A stretch of DNA of 63,923 bases from Bacteroidales bacterium. GTDB lineage: Bacteria > Bacteroidota > Bacteroidia > Bacteroidales > UBA932. The first letter of the stretch is position 1. The number at the start of each line of letters is the position of its first letter. The stretch lies in the NCBI GenBank assembly GCA_017504965.1, contig JAFVQD010000007.1:1-63923 (forward strand), read 5' to 3'. Positions 36,471 through 46,148 of this stretch are shown here, one piece after another. The position numbers and the translations under genes were made by a program. The notes under the pieces are model-generated. The model saw nothing but the letters and a program-made list of their open reading frames with translations, made no database searches and had not been told where the DNA came from.

Positions 36471-37533
36471 ACTGGTTGGCGTTTTTTCGTTTCAGCCACT
36501 CCTTGTAGGCTTTATTGTAGGCTGCGGAGTGTTTCATATGCTGGCTGTATGTCTTGGCAAAATTATGTGTCCCATCAAATTCAGGCTTGGCACAGAAGTA
36601 AAGATAATCTGTCTTCTCATAATTGAGAACTGCATCAAGCACTGCAGGGGGAGCGATGGTGATAGGTCCGGGAGGGAGTCCCTTATTCCTGTATGTATTA
36701 TAAGGTGAGTCCACCCTCAAGTGTCTGTTCAGGATTCTGGTCATATTGGGCTCCGACTCTATGAAGACATATTTCACAGTGGGACAAGCCTGCAGAGGCA
36801 TCCCTTTTTTAAGTCTGTTCATATAGACACCCGCTATCTTGGGCCACTCTCCCGGCGCATTGGTCTCTTCCGCCACTATGGAGGCAAGTATTGAGACCTG
36901 CATAGGGGTGAATTTCATAGCTTTAGCTTTAGCCAGTCTCTCTTCATTCCAGAAACGGTCATACTCTTTTTTAAACCTTAAAACCACACTTTCAGGGGAT
37001 GCTGTCCAGTAAAACTCATAGGTATTGGGGAGGAACATCCCTATAAAAGTCTCAGGTTTGAAACCAAGGCTATCAATCAGATCCTTATCATTAAGCACCT
37101 GGGCAAAAGAGGCCGAATCTGCTTCAAACCACTGTGAGAATACATAAGCCAATTTGTCCAACCTCCTCACATACCCTCTGAAAGTCATCTTCATAGGAGT
37201 TTGCCATCCATTTGCCACCATCCTTATCACCTCCTGATTAGACATACCCTCTTTCAGCTCATATCTACCTGGTTTGACATATTTTTCCAGCTCTCTCGAT
37301 GTAGCGGCCTTCTCAAACCATTTCCAGCTTTTGATCACCCCTTTGTTCTGAAGAGTATCCATAAACTCTCCATATGAATAGTCCCGGTACACCTTTATGA
37401 CAGTATCTTCTGTCACATTGGCCTTTCTGTACTTGCACCAGTAACCTATCCCATATCCAAGGCCAAAGCCCACTCCGAAGCAGCCAAGTATAATAAGGGC
37501 TATAAGGATATATGATCTACTTCTCTGAATCAT
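36469..37533 (-). CDS. mltG: Endolytic transglycosylase MltG
   Basis: This enzyme cleaves nascent peptidoglycan strands in the inner membrane. The 354-residue protein has one N-terminal membrane helix (about 9-30) with Gly-rich faces, a LysM-like periplasmic part, and the YceG core with the catalytic Glu in ASIVAEETNA (about residue 230). The family segments MYMNRLKKGMPLQACPTVKY and PYNTYRNKGLPPGPI follow. Length is normal. Its stop codon overlaps a 12-bp tandem repeat. Confidence 0.94.
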   Translation of the reverse strand: MIQRSRSYILIALIILGCFGVGFGLGYGIGYWCKYRKANVTEDTVIKVYRDYSYGEFMDTLQNKGVIKSWKWFEKAATSRELEKYVKPGRYELKEGMSNQEVIRMVANGWQTPMKMTFRGYVRRLDKLAYVFSQWFEADSASFAQVLNDKDLIDSLGFKPETFIGMFLPNTYEFYWTASPESVVLRFKKEYDRFWNEERLAKAKAMKFTPMQVSILASIVAEETNAPGEWPKIAGVYMNRLKKGMPLQACPTVKYVFIESEPNMTRILNRHLRVDSPYNTYRNKGLPPGPITIAPPAVLDAVLNYEKTDYLYFCAKPEFDGTHNFAKTYSQHMKHSAAYNKAYKEWLKRKNANQ

Positions 37534-37545
37534 ATTCTGTTTATG

Positions 37546-38553
37546 TTATTTTTTATATTTCCTCAAATAAATTACATCATCCTGAGAGATATCGTGTATG
37601 GATCTCTTGTTATTGTACTCAAGCAGCTTTTTAAGTTTCACTCCATATCTTTGGGAAAGTGTATAGAAATCATCCCCCTCCTCTGCTATATGGCACTCAA
37701 GATGTTCTGCAGCTCTATTTTTCTTTTTCTCCAGATACACCACAGTTCCAGCTGACAGTTCGGTATCAGATTTAAGATCATTGAATCTCAATATCTCTTT
37801 CGGGAATAGGTTATACTCTGCAGCTATGGATGAGTAAGTATCACCACCATTGGCGACAATATAGGTAACACCATTTTTAATATACAGAGGTCTGTTCTGA
37901 GAGAACTTGTACCATACCGATCTTTTTGTCGGATTAAGCTGTTTGACAGCCTCCAGCTGAGCCGGACTTGGAGGTATTATATCTCTTTCAGACACTTTCT
38001 CCCCATCTTTCTTATCCTTCTTTTTACCATCGGCGACTATACCTCTATCATATTTATAAAGATCATAATCCTCAATAATCTTGATCAGCAGCTGTGGATA
38101 TTTGGGGTTTGTGGCATACCCTGCCTTTTTTAGTCCGTATGCCCATCCTTTATAATCTGTAACATCCAGATCGAACAGAAATGCATACCTGTCCCTGTAT
38201 CTCAAAAAATCGGAATGGTCCTTAAATGAATCCTCTGCCCTCTTATATTTTCTGAAGCACGACTTGCCCACCTCATCATCTTTCTTATAATATGTAGGTC
38301 CCGTCCACTCCTTATGGCACTTGATACCGAAGTGGTTGTTCGCCTTCACAGCCAGATCCGAAAGGCCATCACCCGACTCCAGACACCCCTGAGCAAGTGT
38401 GATACTTGCAGGTATACCGTGGGTCTTCATATTATTTATGGCAATATCTTTGTATTTCTCGATATAGGCCAGACGCGCTTGATTTTTTTGAGCATAAGAG
38501 TCGGTTGAAAATATCAGACCGAGCAATACAGATATAAAGAGTACCCTTTTCAT
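37546..38553 (-). CDS. Secreted glucosaminidase (GH73) with two LysM domains
   Basis: This peptidoglycan hydrolase has a signal peptide (about 1-21) and a GH73 domain (about 35-170) with the catalytic Glu in GCLESGDGLSDLA and the NHFGIKC segment. A linker follows, then two LysM peptidoglycan-binding motifs: YIVANGGDTYSSIAAEYNLF (about 230-275) and CHIAEEGDDFYTLSQRYGVK (about 285-335). It is 335 residues long. It starts 12 bp before the mltG ATG on the same strand, so two wall-remodelling enzymes are likely one operon. Confidence 0.93.
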   Translation of the reverse strand: MKRVLFISVLLGLIFSTDSYAQKNQARLAYIEKYKDIAINNMKTHGIPASITLAQGCLESGDGLSDLAVKANNHFGIKCHKEWTGPTYYKKDDEVGKSCFRKYKRAEDSFKDHSDFLRYRDRYAFLFDLDVTDYKGWAYGLKKAGYATNPKYPQLLIKIIEDYDLYKYDRGIVADGKKKDKKDGEKVSERDIIPPSPAQLEAVKQLNPTKRSVWYKFSQNRPLYIKNGVTYIVANGGDTYSSIAAEYNLFPKEILRFNDLKSDTELSAGTVVYLEKKKNRAAEHLECHIAEEGDDFYTLSQRYGVKLKKLLEYNNKRSIHDISQDDVIYLRKYKK

Positions 38554-38571
38554 AGTTCCAATTAATCAACG

Positions 38572-38579
38572 CAAAGATA
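38572..38579 (-). promoter_or_regulatory. -7 box of the glucosaminidase/mltG operon
   Basis: Minus-strand TATCTTTG, 19 bp before the glucosaminidase ATG. A second match, TACTTTTG, is at 38582-38589. Confidence 0.45.
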
Positions 38580-38609
38580 GCCAAAAGTACAATTATATTT
38601 AATATTTGT

Positions 38610-38617
38610 TATATTTG
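38610..38617 (+). promoter_or_regulatory. -7 box of cdd
   Basis: TATATTTG matches TAnnTTTG, 21 bp before the cdd ATG. The two opposite promoters share an intergenic region of about 85 bp. Confidence 0.5.
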
Positions 38618-38637
38618 TCTTACTAAAAAACTGAGCA

Positions 38638-39123
38638 ATGGAGAAAAAGAGTTTATCGATAGAATACTGTGAATATTCAAATATGGAGGAGCTCCCTGCA
38701 GACGACCGAATACTGCTCCAAAAAGCCATAGATGCCACCAAAGGATCATATGCCCCCTATTCCAGATTCAGAGTAGGTGCAGCGGTCAGAATGTCCAATG
38801 GTGAAATCATCATAGGTGCCAATCAGGAGAATGCTGCATATCCGTCGGGCTTGTGTGCCGAACGAACCGCTATGTTCTATGCTCACACTATACATCCAGA
38901 GGACAGGATGGAGGCGATAGCGATCACCTCGGTCGACCCTTCGGGCAATATGCTGCCTACTATAACTTACCCTTGCGGGGCCTGCAGACAGGTTATGGCA
39001 GAATATGAAAACCTCGCCGGGACTCCGGTAAGAATCATAATAGGATCGACCGGAGCCATTAAGGTCTTTGATGGGGTCTCATCCATTATGCCCTTCATAT
39101 TCGACAATCTGATAAAAAAATAA
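38638..39123 (+). CDS. cdd: Cytidine deaminase
   Basis: This enzyme deaminates cytidine and deoxycytidine in pyrimidine salvage. The 161-residue protein is a homotetramer-type enzyme with the zinc motif CAERTA (Cys about 82 with Glu two residues later) and PCGACRQV (about 117-124). YSRFRVGAAV appears near residue 40. Length is close to the usual 130-160. Its stop lies inside a hairpin shared with the convergent gene. Confidence 0.95.
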   Translation: MEKKSLSIEYCEYSNMEELPADDRILLQKAIDATKGSYAPYSRFRVGAAVRMSNGEIIIGANQENAAYPSGLCAERTAMFYAHTIHPEDRMEAIAITSVDPSGNMLPTITYPCGACRQVMAEYENLAGTPVRIIIGSTGAIKVFDGVSSIMPFIFDNLIKK

Positions 39124-39147
39124 GACTATCGCGAGATAGTCTTATTT
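39118..39147. terminator. Bidirectional terminator covering both stop codons
   Basis: AAATAAGACTATC (39118-39130) pairs perfectly with GATAGTCTTATTT (39135-39147) around a GCGA loop. The cdd stop (TAA, 39121-39123) and the stop of the convergent gene (TAG on the minus strand, 39126-39128) both lie in the stem. On the minus strand it is followed by a run of T. Confidence 0.8.
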
Positions 39148-40193
39148 GCCATATTTATCCTCACCTTGTAAGTGGTTCTCCCTTTATAATAGTATAGAAC
39201 CAGAGAGTTTGCATTTTCGAAATATATGGTATTCAGCAGTGGATCACTCTTCTTGTCTTTGCAGACAGGTTCTGACCATACCAGCATATACTCTCCTGAA
39301 GATTTCTGATAAGCCACTATTACGGTATATCCTCTGACATCGAACTGAGCCACCTTATAACCACTATTACTTTCAGCATCTTTTTGATTTGCAAACATTT
39401 CCACGATAGAGCTCTCTTGTGGCAGAAGTCCGAATTTCAGTCTTTTGGCAGTAGCAGGGTTATTACTTTGCCACCATTCTATAGCTTGGTCGGTCATCAC
39501 ATCCCCCTCTGAGATAGGGAGGAGAAAATCTGTCTCTTTAAGGATATTAAGCAGATATATCGCCTCTGGAACCACATAGCCCCCGGCAGCCCCCTCATCC
39601 ATAAAGTCCCCTTCCAGCATATAACCGTTATCATTGTTTGCTGGAATCACCTTTCCGCTGAACATAGAAGAGTGGATCGCTCCACTTTTTTTATCAAGCA
39701 TATTGACCACATATTCACACTTCATCCCGGGAAGCAGTTCACCTTTAAAACCCGGATCCAGATTCTCATATATATAGTAATAGAAGCTGTTGCCACTGAA
39801 TTCCACCACTTCAAAATCGTGTACCACCCTATACAGGGAAAGATTATTGTCTTGAATATACCTCTGATCCAGCGCCATAGACTTCACCCTCTCCTCGAGA
39901 GATGTGAAATATTCTGATGATGGGTACTCATACATAAAGGCAACACAGGAAGAGATCTCATCCAGATTTACACCTGAATAGTTTATCGAATCGATAAAAT
40001 GCTCTACCTTAGGAACATATACAGATTCAGGAAACTTGGTCAAAAACGACCTGTACCCCTCTATTGTACCCAGCTTTACAGCTTTTTGATACTGTTTGGT
40101 CTCTTTCTTGCTCTGCCCTGATAAAGTAGCTGACAAGATACCACAAAGCAGCGCCACAACCGATATGGCTGCTATTTTAATTGTTCTTCTCAT
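39126..40193 (-). CDS. Exported hypothetical protein
   Basis: This 355-residue protein is not recognised. It has a signal/anchor helix (about 5-25: AAISVVALLCGILSATLSG). Next comes a helical part with KAVKLGTIEGYRSFLTKFPESVYVPKVEHFI that reads like one or two TPR-type repeats, then a mixed beta region. No catalytic motif stands out. It overlaps the end of the S41 protease gene by 17 bp, so it is coupled to that protease. The last six codons lie in the terminator hairpin. A periplasmic regulator or substrate of the protease is possible. Confidence 0.7.
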   Translation of the reverse strand: MRRTIKIAAISVVALLCGILSATLSGQSKKETKQYQKAVKLGTIEGYRSFLTKFPESVYVPKVEHFIDSINYSGVNLDEISSCVAFMYEYPSSEYFTSLEERVKSMALDQRYIQDNNLSLYRVVHDFEVVEFSGNSFYYYIYENLDPGFKGELLPGMKCEYVVNMLDKKSGAIHSSMFSGKVIPANNDNGYMLEGDFMDEGAAGGYVVPEAIYLLNILKETDFLLPISEGDVMTDQAIEWWQSNNPATAKRLKFGLLPQESSIVEMFANQKDAESNSGYKVAQFDVRGYTVIVAYQKSSGEYMLVWSEPVCKDKKSDPLLNTIYFENANSLVLYYYKGRTTYKVRINMANKTISR

Positions 40194-41784
40194 ATATATC
40201 CAGTTCTTCCAAATATTTATCCCAGTTTTTAATTACTTCCAGCGCTTTCTCAAGTTCAGGGTCTCCCCCTGAATGAAGCACCCTATAAAAATCCGTCCTA
40301 TCATACAAAGCACTCGCAATCAAAGCTTTTATATAGTTATCCAATGTCTCCCGAGAGATCTTGATCTGCTCCTCGACAGGCTCTATTCCACTATCTTTGG
40401 CCATCTGCACCAGACCATTAAAAAGATCGTCATCCACCTTGAATGATCTGATGAAATGGTCAGACGAACGATATTTACCGGTCCATTTCTCCCTGTTGGC
40501 ATCTGTCACTTTGTTTGCATACTCCTGCACCAGGCCATTGCGAAGCAGTAATCCATAGTAAGGGGTGTAGAACGAAGTATCCTGCGGGATGAAGATATCC
40601 GGCATAATGCCACCTCCACCATATACCACCCTCTTCGAGATGAGGGTCTCATATTTGAGCGAATCGGGCATCTGGATACTATCCTTGCTGAACGATTCAC
40701 CGTGGGTAAATCTCCTGTTAAATTGCTCATAATATTTCTCCCTCTCACCCTCCTGGTAAGGAGCCTGAATTACCCTTCCGGAAGGTGTATGATACCTTGC
40801 CACCGTAAGTCTGAGCTGTGCACCATCATTCAGAGGCAGCATCTGCTGAACCAGCCCCTTGCCGAATGTTCTTCTCCCAATAATCACACCTCTATCCTGG
40901 TCCTGAATGGCCCCAGAGACGATTTCACTCGCCGAAGCCGAATTTTCATCTACCAATACCACGAGTGGCCCTTTCTGGAAAATCCCCTCGCCATCAGCAA
41001 ACTCCTTCGCCCCACGGACAGTTCTCCCCTCGGTATATACTATAAGCTGATCCCTCTCAAGAAATTCATTTGCTATCGCAATAGCGGTATGGAGATACCC
41101 GCCAGAGTTGCTTCTGAGGTCAAGAATCACACTATTGATCCCTGCATGCTGCTCAAATGCAGTCATTATCTCATCATAGGATGTAGCTGCGAAACGACTG
41201 AGCTTCAGGTATAAGCACCCCTTAACAGGCTCATATGCTGCATCCAGTGAGTGAAGAGGAATCTTGTCCCTTACCACTGTAAAGGCAAGTTTTTCAGATA
41301 CTCCCCTGCGAACCACCTCCAGAAGGACCTTTGTCCCTTTTTTCCCTCTGAGATATTTGTAGACCTTATCATTGGTAATTTTCACCCCGGCAATATTCTC
41401 TCCATCCACAGTCACTATCTTGTCACCGGCCCTGATACCCACTTTTTCAGATGGCCCGCCAGCTACTGTAGCCTGCACGGTGAGTGTATCATTTATTATG
41501 GCAAACTCCACACCGATCCCCTCAAATTCAGCCTCCAAGGGCTCATTCATCGCCTCCACATCCTCTTTTGATATATATGAAGAGTGAGGATCAAGCTGTT
41601 TGAGGGTCTCCACTATAGCAGCATCAACCATCTTCGGTACATTTACCGTATCCAGATAAAAATTCCTGATATAGTACAATGTCTGTCCATACTTATTGAG
41701 CTGGAGAGACAAATCCCTGGTACTCTGACCAAAAGAAGAGGCACATACCAGTAGAAGTGATAAAATATGCAGTATCCGTTTCAT
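40177..41784 (-). CDS. C-terminal processing peptidase (S41 family)
   Basis: This exported serine protease cuts C-terminal tails and helps process envelope proteins. The 535-residue protein has a signal peptide, then LDPHSSYIS, a PDZ domain with GIRAGDKIVTVDGENI (about 115-130), and the S41 core. The catalytic Ser is in NSASASEIVSG and the Lys in TFGKGLVQ. A C-terminal helical extension follows (about 400-535). It precedes rnz's relatives on the minus strand and starts 6 bp after the rnz stop. Confidence 0.93.
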   Translation of the reverse strand: MKRILHILSLLLVCASSFGQSTRDLSLQLNKYGQTLYYIRNFYLDTVNVPKMVDAAIVETLKQLDPHSSYISKEDVEAMNEPLEAEFEGIGVEFAIINDTLTVQATVAGGPSEKVGIRAGDKIVTVDGENIAGVKITNDKVYKYLRGKKGTKVLLEVVRRGVSEKLAFTVVRDKIPLHSLDAAYEPVKGCLYLKLSRFAATSYDEIMTAFEQHAGINSVILDLRSNSGGYLHTAIAIANEFLERDQLIVYTEGRTVRGAKEFADGEGIFQKGPLVVLVDENSASASEIVSGAIQDQDRGVIIGRRTFGKGLVQQMLPLNDGAQLRLTVARYHTPSGRVIQAPYQEGEREKYYEQFNRRFTHGESFSKDSIQMPDSLKYETLISKRVVYGGGGIMPDIFIPQDTSFYTPYYGLLLRNGLVQEYANKVTDANREKWTGKYRSSDHFIRSFKVDDDLFNGLVQMAKDSGIEPVEEQIKISRETLDNYIKALIASALYDRTDFYRVLHSGGDPELEKALEVIKNWDKYLEELDIYEKNN

Positions 41785-41790
41785 TTTATA

Positions 41791-42732
41791 TCAATACTTT
41801 TCAAGTTCAATATCGAATCTTGCCCCCCTTTCAGCAAGTTCTGTATTAGGAAAAATCTCCCTCGCTTCATCCCTCAAATGCTCCACACTCACATATCTTG
41901 ATGAGAAATGGCCCAAAACAAGTTTTTTCACATTTGCCTTGAGAGCCACCTCCGCCGCATCCTTGGCTGTAGAGTGGAAGGTGGTCTGGGCTGTCCCTTT
42001 CAGATCCTGCGCAAAAGTGGCTTCGTGATAGAGAAGATCCACACTGTCAATCACCTGAGCAAGCTTTTCAAAAGGGGCAGTATCACTGCAATATGCAAAC
42101 GACCTGGGTCTGAATGGGATATATGTAAAATCTTTGGAAGCAAGAATTGTTCCATCTTCTCTACACACATCCTCCCCCCTTTTAAGAATGGCTATCTCCT
42201 TTAGGGTGATTCCATACGGCTCCAGAAGCTCTTTTCTCACATTAGGTGCAGGCTCTTTCTCTCGGAAGAGGAACCCGAAGGTAGGAACCCTATGGTTAAG
42301 AGGGAAAGCGAAGGCCTCTATATTTCTGGACTCGAAGATCTTCTGCATCTCCCCCTTTTTCATCGTAGCATCAAGCACATTGTGTTCTATCTCATAATTC
42401 ATCGCATCCCCTTCAAAGGCTCTCATAAAGAAATCAAGCATCCCTTTCAGCTCCACAGGGGCGTGTATGGTAAGTTTTGCAGTACGCCCTTTCATCCCCA
42501 TAGATGAGAGAAGACCGAACAGACCGAAACAGTGGTCTCCGTGAAGATGTGAAATGAAAATATTATCAATCTTAAGTATTGAGATACCCTTTCTGAATAG
42601 TAGAATCTGAGCAGCTTCTCCACAGTCAATAAGGAACAAACGCCCACGTATGTTCAATACGTGAGCGCTTGGATATCTACTATTTGTCGGTAAGGCCGAA
42701 GCCGTTCCTAAAGTAGTGAAGTTAAAGTCCAT
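41791..42732 (-). CDS. rnz: Ribonuclease Z
   Basis: This metallo-beta-lactamase nuclease trims tRNA 3' ends. The 313-residue short-form enzyme has the signature SHLHGDHCFGL (about 60-70), N-terminal TLGTASALPT, LYHEATF (about 223), and the HFSSRY segment near residue 270 that is typical of RNase Z. It lies 2 bp after the rpsA stop on the same strand. Confidence 0.96.
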   Translation of the reverse strand: MDFNFTTLGTASALPTNSRYPSAHVLNIRGRLFLIDCGEAAQILLFRKGISILKIDNIFISHLHGDHCFGLFGLLSSMGMKGRTAKLTIHAPVELKGMLDFFMRAFEGDAMNYEIEHNVLDATMKKGEMQKIFESRNIEAFAFPLNHRVPTFGFLFREKEPAPNVRKELLEPYGITLKEIAILKRGEDVCREDGTILASKDFTYIPFRPRSFAYCSDTAPFEKLAQVIDSVDLLYHEATFAQDLKGTAQTTFHSTAKDAAEVALKANVKKLVLGHFSSRYVSVEHLRDEAREIFPNTELAERGARFDIELEKY

Positions 42733-42734
42733 TA

Positions 42735-44594
42735 TTATTTTCTGGAAGCTTCTTCCATTTTGCTCTTAAGGTCAGCTAGTTCAGAGATATCACCAAGGGT
42801 AGTTTTCTCCAAGTTAGCTTTCAGTTTCTTAACAGCTTTCTGTGTGCTTTCAGCTTCTGAGTTTTTCTCTTTTACTTCCTCTTTCTTAGGTTCTTCCCAA
42901 GTTTTGGTGTGTGAAAGGACAATCTTCTTGTTTGATTTGTTGAACTCTACCACTTTAAAGCTCAATTTCTCATCAGCTACAGCATTTGAACCGTCCTGTT
43001 TAGCAAGGTTTTTAAGGGTTACAAAACCTTCGATACCGTAAGGAAGAGCTACAGTAGCACCTTTGTCCACAAAGTTAACGATAGTACCCTCGTGAACAGA
43101 ACCAAGAGTAAAGATAGTCTCAAATACGTCCCAAGGATTCTCCTCAAGCTGTTTGTGACCAAGGCTCAAACGGCGGTTCTCCTGATCAACTTCAAGAACA
43201 AGAACTTCCAAAGTGTCACCGATAGAGGTGAACTCTGATGGATGTTTGATCTTCTTAGTCCAAGATAGATCGCTGATATGTACAAGACCGTCAACACCCT
43301 CTTCAAGCTCTACAAATACACCGAAGTTAGTGAAGTTGCGAACAGTAGCAGTATGTTTAGAGTTTACTGGATATTTCTCAAGAATGTTAGCCCATGGATC
43401 CTCTTTAAGCTGTTTGATACCAAGAGACATCTTTCTCTCTTCTCTGTCAAGAGTCAAGATAACAGCCTCAACCTCGTCACCTACTTTCAAGAAATCCTGT
43501 GCGCTGCGCAGGTGAAGTGACCAAGACATTTCTGATACGTGGATAAGACCCTCAACACCTGGCTGGATCTCGATAAATGCACCGTAGTCAGCAAGAACCA
43601 CTACTTTACCTTTAACTACATCACCGGTTTTCAAGTTCTCATCAAGAGCTTCCCAAGGGTGAGCGTTAAGCTGTTTAAGACCTAGAGCGATACGTTTTTT
43701 GGTATCATCGAAGTCAAGGATAACCACGTTGATCTTCTCATCAAGAGATACAACCTCCTCAGGATGGTTGATTCTACCCCAAGAAAGGTCAGTGATGTGG
43801 ATAAGACCGTCAACACCGCCAAGGTCTACGAATACACCGTAAGAAGTGATATTCTTAACAACACCCTCAAGAACCTGACCTTTTTCAAGTTTACCGATGA
43901 TATCAGCTTTCTGAGCCTCGATTTCAGCTTCGATAAGTGCTTTATGAGAAACTACTACATTACGGAACTCGTGGTTGATCTTAACGATCTTGAAGTCCAT
44001 AGTTTTGTTTACATATACATCGTAATCTCTGATAGGTTTAACATCGATCTGAGAACCTGGCAAGAATGCTTCGATACCGAATACATCTACGATCATACCA
44101 CCTTTAGTGCGGCATTTAACGTAACCCTTAACGATCTCATCTTTCTCAAATGCCTCGTTAACCATATCCCAAGAACGAAGTGAATGAGCTTTTCTGTGAG
44201 AAAGGATAAGCTGACCTTTTTTATCTTCAGTTGTTTCAACATAAACCTCCACTTTGTCACCAACTTTGATGTCTGGGTTATAGCGGAATTCGCCGATGTT
44301 GATAACACCCTCACTCTTATATCCAATGTTAACTAGGACCTCTCTTTTGTTTACAGCCATTACCACACCTTCTACCACTTCGTTTTCTACGACTTTAGAT
44401 AGAGTCTGGTTATAGCTCTCTTCAATCTGAGCTTTGTCCACGTCATAAATTGCATCTTTTTCGAAACTATCCCAGTCAAATTGGTCTACTGGAACAGAAG
44501 CATTGCTTTTGCGGGTTTTAACCTCCACAGCAGGAGTAGATTCCACTGCCTGAGCAGTTTCCTCAACTTGGTTTTGAATGTTTTCGTTTGACAT
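42735..44594 (-). CDS. rpsA: 30S ribosomal protein S1
   Basis: This mRNA-binding protein acts in translation initiation. The 619-residue protein has six S1 repeats. The most regular copies have VDGLIHITDLSWGRINHPEE, VEGLIHVSEMSW and VDGLVHISDLSWTKK. A Glu/Lys-rich C-terminal tail follows (about 565-619), and the N-terminal 25 residues are variable. Length is normal for Bacteroidota S1. A TAnnTTTG box leaves a leader of about 55 nt. Confidence 0.97.
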   Translation of the reverse strand: MSNENIQNQVEETAQAVESTPAVEVKTRKSNASVPVDQFDWDSFEKDAIYDVDKAQIEESYNQTLSKVVENEVVEGVVMAVNKREVLVNIGYKSEGVINIGEFRYNPDIKVGDKVEVYVETTEDKKGQLILSHRKAHSLRSWDMVNEAFEKDEIVKGYVKCRTKGGMIVDVFGIEAFLPGSQIDVKPIRDYDVYVNKTMDFKIVKINHEFRNVVVSHKALIEAEIEAQKADIIGKLEKGQVLEGVVKNITSYGVFVDLGGVDGLIHITDLSWGRINHPEEVVSLDEKINVVILDFDDTKKRIALGLKQLNAHPWEALDENLKTGDVVKGKVVVLADYGAFIEIQPGVEGLIHVSEMSWSLHLRSAQDFLKVGDEVEAVILTLDREERKMSLGIKQLKEDPWANILEKYPVNSKHTATVRNFTNFGVFVELEEGVDGLVHISDLSWTKKIKHPSEFTSIGDTLEVLVLEVDQENRRLSLGHKQLEENPWDVFETIFTLGSVHEGTIVNFVDKGATVALPYGIEGFVTLKNLAKQDGSNAVADEKLSFKVVEFNKSNKKIVLSHTKTWEEPKKEEVKEKNSEAESTQKAVKKLKANLEKTTLGDISELADLKSKMEEASRK

Positions 44595-44658
44595 AATTAA
44601 TAATTAGTTTATCAACAAGTAGTTAGACATTATTTATAATTTCCTTTCGGAAAGCGCG

Positions 44659-44666
44659 CAAAAATA
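44659..44666 (-). promoter_or_regulatory. -7 box of rpsA
   Basis: Minus-strand TATTTTTG matches TAnnTTTG. The predicted leader of about 55 nt includes a short CTTTC-GAAAG palindrome, which could serve S1 autoregulation, but this is not shown. Confidence 0.45.
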
Positions 44667-44670
44667 GGAA

Positions 44671-45999
44671 CTATTTAACTGATTTCCAAAATTTATTGTA
44701 TAATATCAATGCGATCATACTGAATAGGCCAAGAGAGGCAAAAATCAGGTAAAATGCAGATGGATTTGCCATCTCCTCCACATACTTGACATATAGTGCT
44801 GCCCCTATAAAACCACCTATACTGCTCCCTATGACACCATACAGGAATGAATATCCCATATAGAGAGCCTTCTTGTCCGGAGGTGCTATCATTCCTATGT
44901 ATGAATTGTATTTTGGGTGGGCAGTCATCTCTCCAAGTGTGAAAGTCATAATTCCCACTATAAAAAGCCAGGGAGAGTCAGAGAATGACAGTATTGCCAT
45001 ACCGAGGGTCCCAAATCCTATACCCACAATCATAGTTGGAAGTGCCGGAGCCCTCTGTACTATTTTTGAAACCACAAGCTGCAGCAGTATAATCACACCG
45101 GCATTGACCACTGTCACGTGCTCCACATCGAAGAACCACGACGGGTTATCCACAAAAAGTGACAGGAACCTGTTCACGGCATTATTTACCGGGGTCATAT
45201 CCATATGCTCATCAACATACCACAGCACTGTGCCGTACATCTGGAAATAAAGTATCCAAAAAATTGAATATAGGCCTACCATAAGGAGGAATTTCCAATC
45301 CTTTATGACCAGCAGCATCTCTGCAAAGACCTGCCCCAAAGATTTATGCTGCTTGGGACTCTGATCCTCCGAGCTTTCTATCTTAGGCTCCTTATAGAAG
45401 AAAGTATTGATCAGCAGGAGCAACACACCTATCCCTGCAGACAAATAAAAGATATAACTATATGAATATGACTTTAGTACAGGGATAAGAATCAGAGGAA
45501 AAAGGAATGCTCCCAAATTGATGGACCAATAGAAGATCCCAAATCCCAGTCCGGAATTTGATTCATTTGTACTCTTGGCTATCGTACCTGAAATTACCGG
45601 CTTGAAAAAACCGGCCCCCACAGCCATTACCAGCAGTGATGTGAAAACCAGAAGGTACCTGCCACCCACACCGTCAAATCCACTTCCTGAGAAGATGCCG
45701 GTAAGTCCATATCCTACCACCATACAGCTGAAAGCAAAGTAGAGAATCTTTCTATATCCATACCTGTCTGCTATAGCTCCCGCTACGATGGGTAAAAAGT
45801 AAAGAAGTGGAGGGATGGTTCCCAAAATGCTTCCTGCCTGCTCTTTGGTAAAGCCAAGACCACCTTCATCACCATTCAGCACCAAAAAAACCGACAGTAC
45901 AGACATCATCCCATAATATGATCCTCTCTCGAAAAATTCCATTACTACAGCCACCCAAAAAGTGGGTGAGAATCTTGAAGAGCTCTTACTTTTTCTCAT
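44671..45999 (-). CDS. POT/PTR-family proton-dependent oligopeptide transporter
   Basis: This MFS inner-membrane protein takes up di- and tripeptides. The 442-residue protein has about 12 helices, the family start FWVAVVMEFFERGSYYGM (the ExxER motif region), the cytoplasmic loop GAIADRYGYRKI and LGEMTAHPKYNSYIGMIAP in the second half. A hydrophilic loop of about 30 residues splits the halves (KEPKIESSEDQSPKQH). Peptide use also fits the M2, M3 and S41 peptidases nearby. Confidence 0.85.
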   Translation of the reverse strand: MRKSKSSSRFSPTFWVAVVMEFFERGSYYGMMSVLSVFLVLNGDEGGLGFTKEQAGSILGTIPPLLYFLPIVAGAIADRYGYRKILYFAFSCMVVGYGLTGIFSGSGFDGVGGRYLLVFTSLLVMAVGAGFFKPVISGTIAKSTNESNSGLGFGIFYWSINLGAFLFPLILIPVLKSYSYSYIFYLSAGIGVLLLLINTFFYKEPKIESSEDQSPKQHKSLGQVFAEMLLVIKDWKFLLMVGLYSIFWILYFQMYGTVLWYVDEHMDMTPVNNAVNRFLSLFVDNPSWFFDVEHVTVVNAGVIILLQLVVSKIVQRAPALPTMIVGIGFGTLGMAILSFSDSPWLFIVGIMTFTLGEMTAHPKYNSYIGMIAPPDKKALYMGYSFLYGVIGSSIGGFIGAALYVKYVEEMANPSAFYLIFASLGLFSMIALILYNKFWKSVK

Positions 46000-46135
46000 T
46001 TTAAAAAATTTTTAAAAAAAATTTATCACTACTTATCCCCTCCACAAACACATCTGGGGCACACTTGGCAAAAAAATGGGAGTAAACTCCAATCTTTGAG
46101 TAAGATAGAGTGTTTGTTATTCAAAAAAAAGTTTT

Positions 46136-46143
46136 TACTTTTG
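46136..46143 (+). promoter_or_regulatory. Promoter of a small RNA candidate
   Basis: TACTTTTG at 46136-46143 matches TAnnTTTG. A TTTG -33 element lies 19 bp upstream (46113-46116), the correct spacing. It reads toward the hairpin at 46183-46214, with no ORF between. Confidence 0.55.
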
Positions 46144-46148
46144 CGCCG

